DNA of 41,385 nt from CAZBJJ01 sp964492245 (GCA_964492245.1 CAZBJJ010000014.1:1-41385); one strand, 5' to 3'; shown: positions 6,540 through 14,984, counted from the stretch's first letter. Translations and numbers: made by a program. Notes: a model not told the origin generated them from the letters alone.

Positions 6540-7838
6540 ATGAACACCTATACAATTGATATAATTAAACTACTTAGTTCGGTTATCGCTAATATTTTGA
6601 TTGTTGTCTTTACCTTCCAATTAAAGATAAGAAAAATCGCCGCATTCTTAATTCTTGTTGGCGGCCTGCTATTCAATATTGTTCTAGACCATTATTTAAT
6701 TGTGTTAGGTAATACCTTCTTGCTTGCCCTTCAGTTGGACACATTAATTTTTTGTATTATTGTCGTACTAATTTCCGCAGGAAATATATATGGACAGGTT
6801 TTTTTCCATTACTCTCAAAATCTTTTTACCAACTGTATTGCCGTTATTGGGCTATATGTCTCCGGTATTAATTATTGGTTTGGTTTTGCGTTTACTGAAT
6901 TAATCCTGCTTTTATATTTAGTGTCAATGCTCAAATTTGGCACAAAAGTGGTTACTGCGGTACGTGCATTTTTAAAAAGCTCGTTTTGGAAATTATTGAT
7001 TATCTATCCCATTGCTGCGTATTATGCGCTGCGTTTAGTGGCATTTGAATTGCCCCGAGCCATGTTTGCTCCTCGCTCAGATATTATGTTGGCAATTTCC
7101 CTCCTTGTCGGTATAGTAATGTCGATATTGATTATCTGGTTGGCGCAGCAAAAAACTGATGCCGAATTAAAAACTGCCGAGAGCATTATGATTTTGGCTA
7201 CCGGAGAAAGCTATTATAAAAACTTAACCGAAGTTCTTGAACGCATTCGTATTATCAAACACGATTATAAACACGAACTTGCAGCAATTAAACACTTTGT
7301 TCAGAATAATCAAATACAAGAGCTTAAAGATTTTTTAATGTTGCCGGGTGTTGTGGACAGGGAAGATGTCCTTAGTATTTCTAAAAATCCAGTGGTAAAT
7401 GCGCTTTTAGTGCATTATATCAATATATGTAAACAAGAGTCGATTCAATTTACAACGATGGTCAATCTGCCAAGACTTCTTCCGGCAGGGCAGGGAGGCC
7501 CTAGTCCTAACAATTATGAACTCTGTGTTGTCGTTGGCAATCTTTTGGAAAACGCAGTTGAGGCGAATGTAGTGTTACCGGCGAAAGAACGCTTTATTCA
7601 GTTAAAAATACATTGCAATGAAAATCGAATTATTGTTGATATTAAAAACAGCATGGCGGGAAGGGCTCAATATGACGAGAACGGCTTACCAATAAGTAAC
7701 AAACAAAAAGACTTCGAGCCCAATACCCATGGCCTAGGCTTAAAGAGTGTTAAAACAGTTTGTGAGCACTATAATGGTCTTTTCCTTTGTTCCGATAAGG
7801 ATGGAGTCTTTAGCGCATCGGCTGTGTTAAATATATAG
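6540..7838 (+). CDS. AgrC/ComD-like sensor histidine kinase (HPK10, GHKL)
   Basis: This 432-aa protein has about six membrane helices in residues 8-202. A cytoplasmic kinase region follows, with H box KHDYKHELAAIKH (H241 the likely phospho-acceptor), N box VVGNLLENAVEAN (N334-N338 region) and G box THGLGLKSV (397-405). The HDYKH motif is typical of the peptide-sensing HPK10 kinases. It lies directly after the LytTR regulator, so the pair is a cognate two-component system. No AgrB-like protease or peptide precursor is visible nearby, so the signal is unknown. The kinase frame is intact although its partner is not. The 3' end runs to within about 130 bases of the scaffold gap. Confidence 0.85.
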   Translation: MNTYTIDIIKLLSSVIANILIVVFTFQLKIRKIAAFLILVGGLLFNIVLDHYLIVLGNTFLLALQLDTLIFCIIVVLISAGNIYGQVFFHYSQNLFTNCIAVIGLYVSGINYWFGFAFTELILLLYLVSMLKFGTKVVTAVRAFLKSSFWKLLIIYPIAAYYALRLVAFELPRAMFAPRSDIMLAISLLVGIVMSILIIWLAQQKTDAELKTAESIMILATGESYYKNLTEVLERIRIIKHDYKHELAAIKHFVQNNQIQELKDFLMLPGVVDREDVLSISKNPVVNALLVHYINICKQESIQFTTMVNLPRLLPAGQGGPSPNNYELCVVVGNLLENAVEANVVLPAKERFIQLKIHCNENRIIVDIKNSMAGRAQYDENGLPISNKQKDFEPNTHGLGLKSVKTVCEHYNGLFLCSDKDGVFSASAVLNI

Positions 7839-7847
7839 GCCTTCTAT

Positions 7848-7967
7848 TCAGTCGGTAATTTTATTTTTGTCTGGTTTTTCTGGGTGTTGATGAAGATGAA
7901 CTGAGCGGGCATCCGCATGAATGTAGGTGTCCCCCAATCCCTGATCCCGGTCTAAGGTCTCTTCCTC
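7848..7967 (-). CDS. possible C-terminal fragment of a gene cut by the scaffold gap
   Basis: Read from the gap leftward, an open frame of 39 codons (EEETLDRDQGLGDTY..., ending DKNKITD) stops at 7848-7850, nine bases from the convergent kinase stop. No family is recognised. The spacing would be normal for convergent genes, and the composition (many D, E, H, K) is plausible for a real C-terminus, but the sequence is too short to be sure. Confidence 0.3.
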   Translation of the reverse strand, partial: EEETLDRDQGLGDTYIHADARSVHLHQHPEKPDKNKITD

Positions 7968-8067
7968 NNNNNNNNNNNNNNNNNNNNNNNNNNNNNNNNN
8001 NNNNNNNNNNNNNNNNNNNNNNNNNNNNNNNNNNNNNNNNNNNNNNNNNNNNNNNNNNNNNNNNNNN
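7968..8067. other. assembly gap (100 Ns)
   Basis: Exactly 100 undetermined bases join two contigs, so the true distance and content are unknown. The stretch 7839-8153 holds no complete gene: only a possible gene fragment, this gap, a hairpin and one copy of the 27-bp repeat. Confidence 0.98.
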
Positions 8068-8074
8068 ATTAGGC

Positions 8075-8105
8075 CCTCTTTTTGCAAAAATACTGCAAAA
8101 AGGGG
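8075..8105 (-). terminator. hairpin downstream of leuS, possible terminator
   Basis: Bases 8075-8086 (ending tttttgca) pair with 8094-8105 (tgcaaaaagggg) over 12 positions with one G-T, around a 7-base loop. On the minus strand it follows leuS by about 50 bases. The T run lies inside the stem instead of after it, so it is not a textbook terminator. Confidence 0.45.
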
Positions 8106-8113
8106 CTTTAAGG

Positions 8114-8140
8114 CTGGTTTATCGAAGCTTGCACCTGGCA
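8114..8140 (-). repeat. 27-bp intergenic repeat, copy 2
   Basis: On the minus strand this begins TGCCAGGTGCAAG and differs from copy 1 (3128-3154) at three of 27 positions. It lies 13 bases behind the leuS stop codon, in the same orientation as leuS. Confidence 0.7.
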
Positions 8141-8153
8141 GTTTTCGGGGCTA

Positions 8154-10589
8154 TCAGAGTACAATATTTACCAGCTTATTGGGCACCACGATGACCTTTT
8201 TAATGTCCTTGCCCTGGATAAATTTTTGAACCTCATCGGCCTCGGTGGCCAGTTTTTCTAATTCAGCATTGGGCGTGTTGGCCGCAACCATAAATTTATG
8301 GCGCACCCGACCTAAAATTTGCACGACAATGGTTACCTCGTCGTCCTTTGTCAGCGCCTCGTCCCAGACAGGCCAGGCCTCATAGGCCAAGGTATCGCCA
8401 TGGCCAGAGCGCTCCCAAAGTTCCTCGGCCAGGTGGGGGGCATAGGGGCCAATAAGCTTAATCATTGTCTCCCAGGCCACCCGTGGCAGGGTTTTAAGCT
8501 TGGCCAACTCGCTGGAAAAAACCATCATCTGGCTGATAGCGGTGTTAAAGGCCAGGGCATCGGTATCCTTGCTCACCTTTTTAATTGTTTTGTGCATAAG
8601 CCGCAGGGTATCCTTGTCGGCAGCCTCATCGCTCAAGGGCCTTTCGCCCAGGGCCCAAAGTCGCTCTAAGAAGCGGGAAACCCCCACCAGACCAGCGGTG
8701 GCCCAGGGCTTGCTCACCTCGAGGGGGCCCATAAACATCTCGTAAACGCGCATCGCATCGGCCCCATATTCGGCAATAATGTCGTCGGGGTTAATTACAT
8801 TGCCCCGACTCTTGCTCATTTTTTGCCCGTCTTCGCCCAAAATCATCCCCTGGTTTACCAGGCGCTGGAAGGGCTCTTTGGAGTTTACAAGGCCAAGGTC
8901 GTAGAGTACTTTGTGCCAAAACCGACTGTAAAGCAGATGTAAGACCGCATGCTCGGTGCCCCCCACATAGAGGTCGACCGGCATCCAGTAGTCCACTGCC
9001 GTTTTCGAGGCAAAGCTTTCGGTATTTGTCGGATCTAAATAGCGCAAATAATACCAGCAGGAACCAGCCCACTGGGGCATGGTATTTGTCTCGCGCTTGG
9101 CCGTGGGAAAACCGCATTTAGGACAAACCGTAGTGAGCCAGGAGTCGATACCGGCCAGGGGCGATTCCCCCGTTCCCGTTGGCGCATAACTTTGGACATC
9201 GGGAAGGCGCAAGGGCAATTCCGCCTCGGGTACCGGCACAATACCACATTTGGGACAGTGAATAAGGGGGATGGGTTCGCCCCAATAGCGCTGGCGCGAA
9301 AAAACCCAGTCGCGCAATTTGTAATTTACCGCCTTCTTGCCAATGCCCTGCGCCTCCAGCCAAGCAGTAATTTTTTCCTTCGCCTCGGCTGTGGGCAGGC
9401 CGTTAAACTGGCCAGAGTTTACCGTCCAGCCTTCGGCAGGGGTGGGCTCATTGCCGGCATCAGTATAATCTTTGGTCGCATCGTAGGGCTCGAAGCTTAC
9501 GGTGGGAATGATGGGCAAATTAAAGGCCTTGGCAAAATCCCAGTCGCGCTCGTCGTGCGCCGGAACCGCCATAATCGCTCCCGTGCCGTAGGAGGCCAGG
9601 ACATAGTCGGCAATCCAGACGGGAATTTTGGCCTCGTTCATTGGGTTAATAGCATAGGCCCCCGTAAAGACCCCTGTTTTATCCTTTGCCAGGTCGGTGC
9701 GCTCTAAATCGCTCTTCTTTGCCGCAACATCAATATATTCAAGAACCATTTCGCGCTGTGCATCGGTGGTAATGCCCATCACCAGGGGGTGCTCGGGCGA
9801 GAGGACCATATAGGTGGCCCCAAAGAGGGTGTCCGGGCGGGTGGTGTAGACTTCGATAGTTTCTGTCCGGCCATCCAGTTTAAAATGGACTGTTGCCCCC
9901 TCGCTGCGCCCAATCCAATTGCGCTGCATCATTTTAACCGGCTCCGGCCAGTCCAAGCCGTCTAAGTCTTCCAGCAGGCGCTCAGCATAGGCGGTAATGC
10001 GCAAAATCCACTGGCGAATTCTGCGGCGGGTTACCTTGGTGCCACAGCGGTCGCATTCGCCATCCTTAACTTCCTCGTTTGCCAGGCCAGTTAGGCAGGA
10101 GGGGCACCAGTTGATGGGAGTATCGGCCTCGTAGGCCAGGCCCTTTTCGAAAAGCTTTAAAAATATCCACTGTGTCCAGCGGTAGTAGTCGGGGTCGCAG
10201 GTCGAGATCTCGCGGTCCCAGTCGTAGGAAAAACCGAGCGCCTTAATCTGGCGGCGAAACATATCAATATTTTTATGAGTCGTAACTGCAGGGTGGGTGC
10301 CTGTCTGAATTGCATAGTTTTCGGCGGGCAGACCAAAGGCGTCGAAGCCCATGGGGTGCAGGACATTAAAGCCATTCATGCGCAAAAAGCGACAATAGAT
10401 ATCGGTGGCGGTATAGCCCTCTGGGTGCCCAACATGGAGCCCCGAACCAGAGGGGTAGGGGAACATATCCAGAACATAGCGCCGCCTGGCTTTGTCAAAG
10501 GCGGGGTCTTCTACAGCGCGAAAGGTCTTGTTCTCTTCCCAGAATTTTTGCCACTTGGGTTCAATTGAATCGAATGGATAATGTGCCAC
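8154..10589 (-). CDS. leuS: leucine--tRNA ligase
   Basis: This class I aminoacyl-tRNA synthetase, 811 aa, charges tRNA-Leu. The HIGH signature appears as HVGH at residues 52-55 within YPSGSGLHVGHPEGY, and KMSKS at 590-594. Between them are the zinc-binding CPSC...CDRCG segment, the CP1 editing domain with TTRPDTLFGATYM and YGTGAIMAVPAHDERD, and the second CPKCG pair. The C-terminal domain ends NKLVNIVL. The start is GTG at 10587-10589, since only this gives the MAHYPFDSIEPKWQ beginning and an aggag site six bases upstream. That site is part of a long leader hairpin. tRNA-Arg(CCT) lies directly upstream on the same strand. Confidence 0.97.
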   Translation of the reverse strand: MAHYPFDSIEPKWQKFWEENKTFRAVEDPAFDKARRRYVLDMFPYPSGSGLHVGHPEGYTATDIYCRFLRMNGFNVLHPMGFDAFGLPAENYAIQTGTHPAVTTHKNIDMFRRQIKALGFSYDWDREISTCDPDYYRWTQWIFLKLFEKGLAYEADTPINWCPSCLTGLANEEVKDGECDRCGTKVTRRRIRQWILRITAYAERLLEDLDGLDWPEPVKMMQRNWIGRSEGATVHFKLDGRTETIEVYTTRPDTLFGATYMVLSPEHPLVMGITTDAQREMVLEYIDVAAKKSDLERTDLAKDKTGVFTGAYAINPMNEAKIPVWIADYVLASYGTGAIMAVPAHDERDWDFAKAFNLPIIPTVSFEPYDATKDYTDAGNEPTPAEGWTVNSGQFNGLPTAEAKEKITAWLEAQGIGKKAVNYKLRDWVFSRQRYWGEPIPLIHCPKCGIVPVPEAELPLRLPDVQSYAPTGTGESPLAGIDSWLTTVCPKCGFPTAKRETNTMPQWAGSCWYYLRYLDPTNTESFASKTAVDYWMPVDLYVGGTEHAVLHLLYSRFWHKVLYDLGLVNSKEPFQRLVNQGMILGEDGQKMSKSRGNVINPDDIIAEYGADAMRVYEMFMGPLEVSKPWATAGLVGVSRFLERLWALGERPLSDEAADKDTLRLMHKTIKKVSKDTDALAFNTAISQMMVFSSELAKLKTLPRVAWETMIKLIGPYAPHLAEELWERSGHGDTLAYEAWPVWDEALTKDDEVTIVVQILGRVRHKFMVAANTPNAELEKLATEADEVQKFIQGKDIKKVIVVPNKLVNIVL

Positions 10590-10680
10590 AAATAACTCCT
10601 TGCTGGCATTCTACCGAAAAGCAAAAAAACCTACAAGACAAAGGCCCTTCGGTAGTTTTTGCCTGCTAAGCAAGGAGTTC
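10590..10680 (-). promoter_or_regulatory. leuS leader: nested inverted repeats burying the ribosome binding site
   Basis: On the minus-strand RNA the segment AACTCCTTGCT (10679-10669) is perfectly complementary to AGCAAGGAGTT (10604-10594), which holds the leuS Shine-Dalgarno. Inside it, GGCA pairs with TGCC and CTACCGAA (10655-10648) with TTCGGTAG (10618-10611), about 23 pairs in all. An alternative hairpin CTACcgAAG...CTTGTAG is followed by T7 and would act as a terminator. The two use the same CTACCGAA bases and exclude each other. It may regulate leuS, end the tRNA-Arg transcript, or both. No T-box consensus (AGGGTGG) is present. Confidence 0.55.
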
Positions 10681-10684
10681 TCTT

Positions 10685-10758
10685 TGGCCCGAACACGATT
10701 CGAACGTGCGACCTGCTGCTTAGGAGGCAGCCGCTCTATCCACCTGAGCTACCGGACC
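10685..10758 (-). tRNA. tRNA-Arg (anticodon CCT)
   Basis: On the minus strand the acceptor ggtccgg pairs with tcgggcc, allowing two G-U pairs, with A as discriminator at 10685. The anticodon stem gctgc/gcagc closes ctcctaa, so the anticodon is CCT (reads AGG). D and T arms are canonical, and CCA is not encoded. It points towards leuS, 95 bases away. Confidence 0.94.
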
Positions 10759-10803
10759 GGAATAAATATATCTTGGTTTTATTTGTAACAGGCCGGGGGC
10801 CAA

Positions 10804-10833
10804 TTGTCAACGAGGTATAAAAACAGCTAAAAT
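10804..10833 (+). promoter_or_regulatory. probable purL promoter
   Basis: TTGTCA (10804-10809), an 18-base spacer and TAAAAT (10828-10833) give a predicted start near 10840 and a leader of about 64 bases. The leader contains a 12-codon ORF at 10869-10907 whose TGA overlaps the purL ATG. No purine riboswitch core is recognisable. Confidence 0.5.
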
Positions 10834-10903
10834 AAAGAATGTAAGGCGCCGGCTTGCTGTCTGCGCCTATGCAATCCCGCCTAACGAATCTAGGAGCAGA
10901 TGT

Positions 10904-13900
10904 ATGAAAACAAATCAAGGTGATGGCAATCTGACCAGCTTATATCGGGTCTATGTGGAAAAACGTCCGGGTTTTACTATAGAGGCAGAAAAAATCCTAA
11001 AAGAGATAAAAGCATGGTCGGCACCCGATGCGCCCGATTTGGCCAAGATTCAGGCTTTGCGCATTGTAAACCGCTACGACGTGGAGGGCTTAGACGAGAC
11101 AGCCTTTAAAAATGCCTGTGGCAAGGTCTTTGCCGACCCGGTAAGCGATGTTTTTTATCTTGGCCCGGAGGTCCCCGGTTTAACGGGCAAAAAGGGCGAG
11201 TATGTTCTGGCAAGCGAGTTTTTGCCCGGCCAATACGACCAGCGGCAGGATTTTGCCGCACAGTGCCTAGAACTGCTTGCGCCCGCAAACGCCGACCTGC
11301 AGAGCCGCCCGAGGGTGCGCTGTGCGAAAATCTATGTATTTACCTTTGCCCAGAATCCCAGCGAGGCGGCAAAAAAAGTGATATCTCAAATTTTAATTAA
11401 CCCAGTCGATGCGCGACAGGCCTCTTTGGCAATGCCCGCAAACTTAGATTTTCCCGGTGGGCAAGCCGGCAGCATCCCCGTTTTAGAGGGCTTTATCAAT
11501 TTAAACGACAGCAGGGCTGCTGCTTTTTTGGCCGAATGGGGGCTTGGTATGTCCGAAGACGACCTGCTTCTGTGCCGGGATCACTTTAAAAAAGAGGGAC
11601 GGGACCCCAGCTTGGCCGAAATGCGGGTTTTGGACACCTATTGGTCGGACCACTGTCGGCACTCCACTTTTTTAACAGAGCTACAGGGAATTGATATAGA
11701 AGATGGGCCCGGTGCTGGCGAGGTTCGCCGGGCGGTGGAACTCTGGGAGGCCGCCCGCGAAGAGGTGTATGGCGCCGAAAAGGCCAGTGAGAGGCCGCAC
11801 AGCCTTATGGATCTGGCGACAATTGCCGCAAAACTTATGCGCAAGCGGGGTAAACTGGAGGACGAAGAAGTTTCTGGCGAGGTAAATGCCTGTTCGGTGC
11901 GGGTTAAGGCTGAATTTGACGATGGTACGACAGAGCCCTGGCTTTTTATGTTTAAAAACGAGACGCACAATCATCCCACCGAAATCGAACCCTTTGGTGG
12001 GGCCTCTACCTGTCTTGGGGGCGGTATTCGCGACCCCCTTTCGGGACGCTCTTTGGTGTATCAGGCAATGCGCATTGTCGGCGCCGGCGATCCTCGGCAG
12101 GCCGAACACGAAACCCTGCCCGGCAAGCTGCCCCAGATAAAACTGGCCCGCGATGCCAGTCGGGGCTATGCCAGCTATGGCAATCAAATTGGCGCCACCA
12201 CCGGCCAGGTTACCGAGGTCTACCACCCCGGTTTTCTGGCTAAGAGAATGGAGATGGGGGCCCTTGTGGTGCGGCGCGAGGAGCCAGCAGCGGGAGATGT
12301 TGTCATATTAGTGGGAGCCGAGACCGGGCGCGACGGGGTGGGGGGGGCCACTGGTTCCTCCCGCGAGCATACCGACGAATCGGCCCAAAAAGCTGGCGCC
12401 GAGGTGCAAAAGGGCAATCCTGCCGAGGAGCGAAAAATACAGCGCTTATTCCGGCGCAAAGAACTGACGCGCCTTATCAAGCGCTGTAACGATTTCGGCG
12501 CCGGCGGGGTAAGCGTGGCTGTGGGCGAGCTGGCCCGGGGGCTTTTAATCAATTTAGATAAGGTTACCGTAAAATACCCGGGCCTAGATGGTATGGAATT
12601 GGCAATTAGCGAATCGCAGGAGCGCATGGCCGTGGTGGTGCAGGCTAAGGACGCCCCGGCCTTTATCGCATTTTCGCGCGAAGAAAACCTGGATGCCCAC
12701 ATTGTGGCCACGGTAACCAAAGAAGAGCGCCTAAAAATGACCTGGCAGGGCAGGACAATTATCGACCTCGATCGGGCCTTTTTAGATTTAAATGGCGCAA
12801 CCCGCTATGCCAAGGCGCGCATTCTAGCCAATGACAACTGCACATGTAGCTCCTGTAACTGCCAAGGGACGCCGGAAAAAGTGCGACAGCCAGTGGCCTT
12901 TGCCGATGCCTTAGAAGCAGAGCTTGCAAGTTTGCGAACGGCCAGCCGCCGTGGGGTTCAGGAGATGTTCGACGGTTCGGCGGGAAAAAATGTGGTGCAC
13001 TTTCCCTTTGGTGGCAAAACGCAGGGCAGTCCCGAAATTGGTATGGCTGCCCTTCTGCCCAGTTTGGATAAAAATAGCAAAAGTGCCAGCGTTATGAGCT
13101 TTGGCTGGCGGCCCGACATTGCCGAAAAAAGTCCCTTTTTGGGGGGCCGGGCGGCAGTTCTGGAATCCCTGGCAAAATACATCTGTATTGGTGGGGAGCT
13201 ATCCCGTGCCCGCCTTAGCTTCCAGGAGTATTTCGAAAGCACCAGCTCCATGGAAGCCTGGGGCAAGCCCTTGGCAGCCCTGCTGGGGGCCCTGGAAGCG
13301 CAAATAGAGTTAGAGACGCCGGCAATTGGTGGCAAGGATTCAATGTCGGGTACCTATCGGGATCCCAGCAATGGTCACATAATAAATGTGCCCCCCACCC
13401 TTATTTCCATAGCCGCAGGCGTTACGCAGGTGGATAGAATCTCCAGCGCCACCCTCTCTGGCAAGACCGATAGCATTCTCGTCCTCTTTGCTGTTTCGCA
13501 AAAAGATATATGGAAGTCGTTTAAGGCCAATGCTGCCACCTTAGAGGCCCTGCGCAGAGGGGGCTTTGTACGCGCAGCCACAGCCCTAAGCGCAGCAGGA
13601 CCTGCAAGCGCTCTGACCCTTATGGCCTTTGGAAATAACACCAGCCTAGAACTGGACATTGGCTTTTTGGAGCAAAGCTATACAGCAGGAAGCTTTATTT
13701 TAGAACTTGACCCCCAGGCAATTACCTCCTGCCTGGATAATTTGGAAGATGGTCTAAAGGACTGCATTAGCTGGGAAGTAATTGGGCGGACCTTGCCAAA
13801 AAATGGTTTAGGCCTTCAGACAGCCACATTGACAATCTTTAATTCGGCATTAAAGGACATCGATGGAAGGGAGGAGTCGGTCTCCATACCTTTGGCGCGG

Positions 13901-14857
13901 TTTCGCCAGGCCTGGGAGGGCAGTTTGACATCAGTCTATCCCCAGTTTTCGGGGGGCCAGAGCTTGACCGATGTAGAGGTAAATAGAAAAAATCATGCTA
14001 TTCCCCTGGCCAAAGAATGGCATACTGGGCATACATTGGAAAAACCGAGGACAAAAAAACAGCCACAGGTCTTAATTCCTGTTTTTCCGGGCAGCCATGG
14101 CGAGTGGGATGTGGAAAAATCCTTTGTAGCAGCCGGAGCCCGCGTAAAATCTTCTGTTTTCTATAATAAGAGTCCAGGCCACCTCGAAGAGAGCTTTAAA
14201 AAACTGGCTGAAGATATTTCTCGAGCCGATATCCTAGTTATTCCCAATGGGGCGGTAGCCGGAAACGAGCCAGAGGGTGGGGCCAAGTTTATGGTAAATG
14301 TGCTTCGCGAAGAACGCATTGCACGGGCAATTGAGGATTTACTAGAAAAGCGAAATGGCCTTGTTTTGGGTCTGGGAAATGGTTTTCAGGCCTTGGTTAA
14401 GCTGGGAGTTTTTAAGGATGGAAAAATTTCAGAATTACAGGCAGGCGATATCAGTATAATGAGCAACCCGGTGGGGCGCTATGTTTCGCGCATGGTTCAC
14501 ACTAAAATAATGTCCAATAAGTCCCCCTGGTTGAGCCTGGACGCCGTAGGTGCAATATATACCCTGCCCGTCAGTAGCGAGGAGGGGGCCCTTGTCTTAA
14601 GCCCCGAGCAGGCAAGCAGCCTTTTTGCCGCCGGCCAAATTGCCGCCTGCTATTGCGACGAGGACGGAGAGCCAAATACCAGCGAGATCTGGAACCCGCT
14701 TGGCTCTGCCTTTGCCGTAGAAGCCCTTCTTTCCCCCTGCGGCCGTATATTTGGCAAGATGGCCTTAAGCGAGCGTATTGGCCCCGATACCTTTAAAAAC
14801 ATTCCCGGTGTGCGAGAACAGCGCCTGTTCGAGGCCGCAGTACAGTGGTTTAATTAA
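10904..14857 (+). CDS. purL: phosphoribosylformylglycinamidine synthase, one-chain type, with a degenerate glutaminase domain
   Basis: The enzyme converts FGAR to FGAM with ATP and an amide nitrogen in purine synthesis. At 1317 aa it is the fused form, most like the clostridial clade. The synthase half is intact: SDHCRHS (H250-H253), ETHNHPTEIEPFGGASTC (about 352-369) and later GGKDSMSG. The C-terminal class I glutaminase region from about residue 1055 still aligns (IPVFPGSHGE, NKSPWLS). However, the family motif GICNGFQ reads GLGNGFQ, so the nucleophile Cys is Gly1158. GKMGHSER reads GKMALSER (His to Leu1288), and the oxyanion segment GGFSAGD reads NGAVAGN. Glutamine hydrolysis is therefore unlikely; ammonia must come from elsewhere. 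An aggagcag site precedes the ATG. Confidence 0.93.
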   Translation: MKTNQGDGNLTSLYRVYVEKRPGFTIEAEKILKEIKAWSAPDAPDLAKIQALRIVNRYDVEGLDETAFKNACGKVFADPVSDVFYLGPEVPGLTGKKGEYVLASEFLPGQYDQRQDFAAQCLELLAPANADLQSRPRVRCAKIYVFTFAQNPSEAAKKVISQILINPVDARQASLAMPANLDFPGGQAGSIPVLEGFINLNDSRAAAFLAEWGLGMSEDDLLLCRDHFKKEGRDPSLAEMRVLDTYWSDHCRHSTFLTELQGIDIEDGPGAGEVRRAVELWEAAREEVYGAEKASERPHSLMDLATIAAKLMRKRGKLEDEEVSGEVNACSVRVKAEFDDGTTEPWLFMFKNETHNHPTEIEPFGGASTCLGGGIRDPLSGRSLVYQAMRIVGAGDPRQAEHETLPGKLPQIKLARDASRGYASYGNQIGATTGQVTEVYHPGFLAKRMEMGALVVRREEPAAGDVVILVGAETGRDGVGGATGSSREHTDESAQKAGAEVQKGNPAEERKIQRLFRRKELTRLIKRCNDFGAGGVSVAVGELARGLLINLDKVTVKYPGLDGMELAISESQERMAVVVQAKDAPAFIAFSREENLDAHIVATVTKEERLKMTWQGRTIIDLDRAFLDLNGATRYAKARILANDNCTCSSCNCQGTPEKVRQPVAFADALEAELASLRTASRRGVQEMFDGSAGKNVVHFPFGGKTQGSPEIGMAALLPSLDKNSKSASVMSFGWRPDIAEKSPFLGGRAAVLESLAKYICIGGELSRARLSFQEYFESTSSMEAWGKPLAALLGALEAQIELETPAIGGKDSMSGTYRDPSNGHIINVPPTLISIAAGVTQVDRISSATLSGKTDSILVLFAVSQKDIWKSFKANAATLEALRRGGFVRAATALSAAGPASALTLMAFGNNTSLELDIGFLEQSYTAGSFILELDPQAITSCLDNLEDGLKDCISWEVIGRTLPKNGLGLQTATLTIFNSALKDIDGREESVSIPLARFRQAWEGSLTSVYPQFSGGQSLTDVEVNRKNHAIPLAKEWHTGHTLEKPRTKKQPQVLIPVFPGSHGEWDVEKSFVAAGARVKSSVFYNKSPGHLEESFKKLAEDISRADILVIPNGAVAGNEPEGGAKFMVNVLREERIARAIEDLLEKRNGLVLGLGNGFQALVKLGVFKDGKISELQAGDISIMSNPVGRYVSRMVHTKIMSNKSPWLSLDAVGAIYTLPVSSEEGALVLSPEQASSLFAAGQIAACYCDEDGEPNTSEIWNPLGSAFAVEALLSPCGRIFGKMALSERIGPDTFKNIPGVREQRLFEAAVQWFN

Positions 14858-14873
14858 TCGGGCTTTAATCGAG

Positions 14874-14913
14874 AAAAACTCCCTTTTGGTCCGCCAAAGG
14901 GGAGTTTTTTTTT
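14874..14913 (+). terminator. strong intrinsic terminator after purL
   Basis: A stem of about 16 pairs (14874-14889 with 14894-14909, containing ctcccttttgg and ccaaaggggag) around a tccg loop is followed by an uninterrupted T9. It ends the purL transcript 16 bases after the stop codon. Confidence 0.9.
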
Positions 14914-14934
14914 AAATTTTATGCAATCATAGAT

Positions 14935-14940
14935 TATACT
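14935..14940 (+). promoter_or_regulatory. -10 box of the ferredoxin oxidoreductase operon
   Basis: TATACT lies 75 bases before the first start codon of the operon. The -35 region is AT-rich without a clear TTGACA, which may mean an activated promoter. The predicted start near 14947 puts the following palindrome at the beginning of the transcript. Confidence 0.45.
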
Positions 14941-14953
14941 ATCTGTCAAAACC

Positions 14954-14984
14954 ACTATGACATTAAATAGAAATATGTCATAGT
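14954..14984. promoter_or_regulatory. palindromic operator or leader hairpin (10-bp arms)
   Basis: ACTATGACAT (14954-14963) and ATGTCATAGT (14975-14984) are perfect inverted repeats with an 11-base spacer, so the arm centres are 21 bp apart. Dimeric repressors bind such sites just downstream of a promoter. As RNA it would form a hairpin 18 bases before the ribosome binding site gaaggaga. The TGACA/TGTCA half-sites do not let me name a regulator. Confidence 0.55.

Noticed and set aside
8319..9707. Long open frames on the plus strand opposite leuS.
   Set aside because: They are antisense shadows of a clearly conserved gene with no start signals.
11681..12226. A 181-codon open frame on the minus strand within purL.
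   Set aside because: It is antisense to the conserved FGAM synthase core, and its translation lacks any domain pattern.
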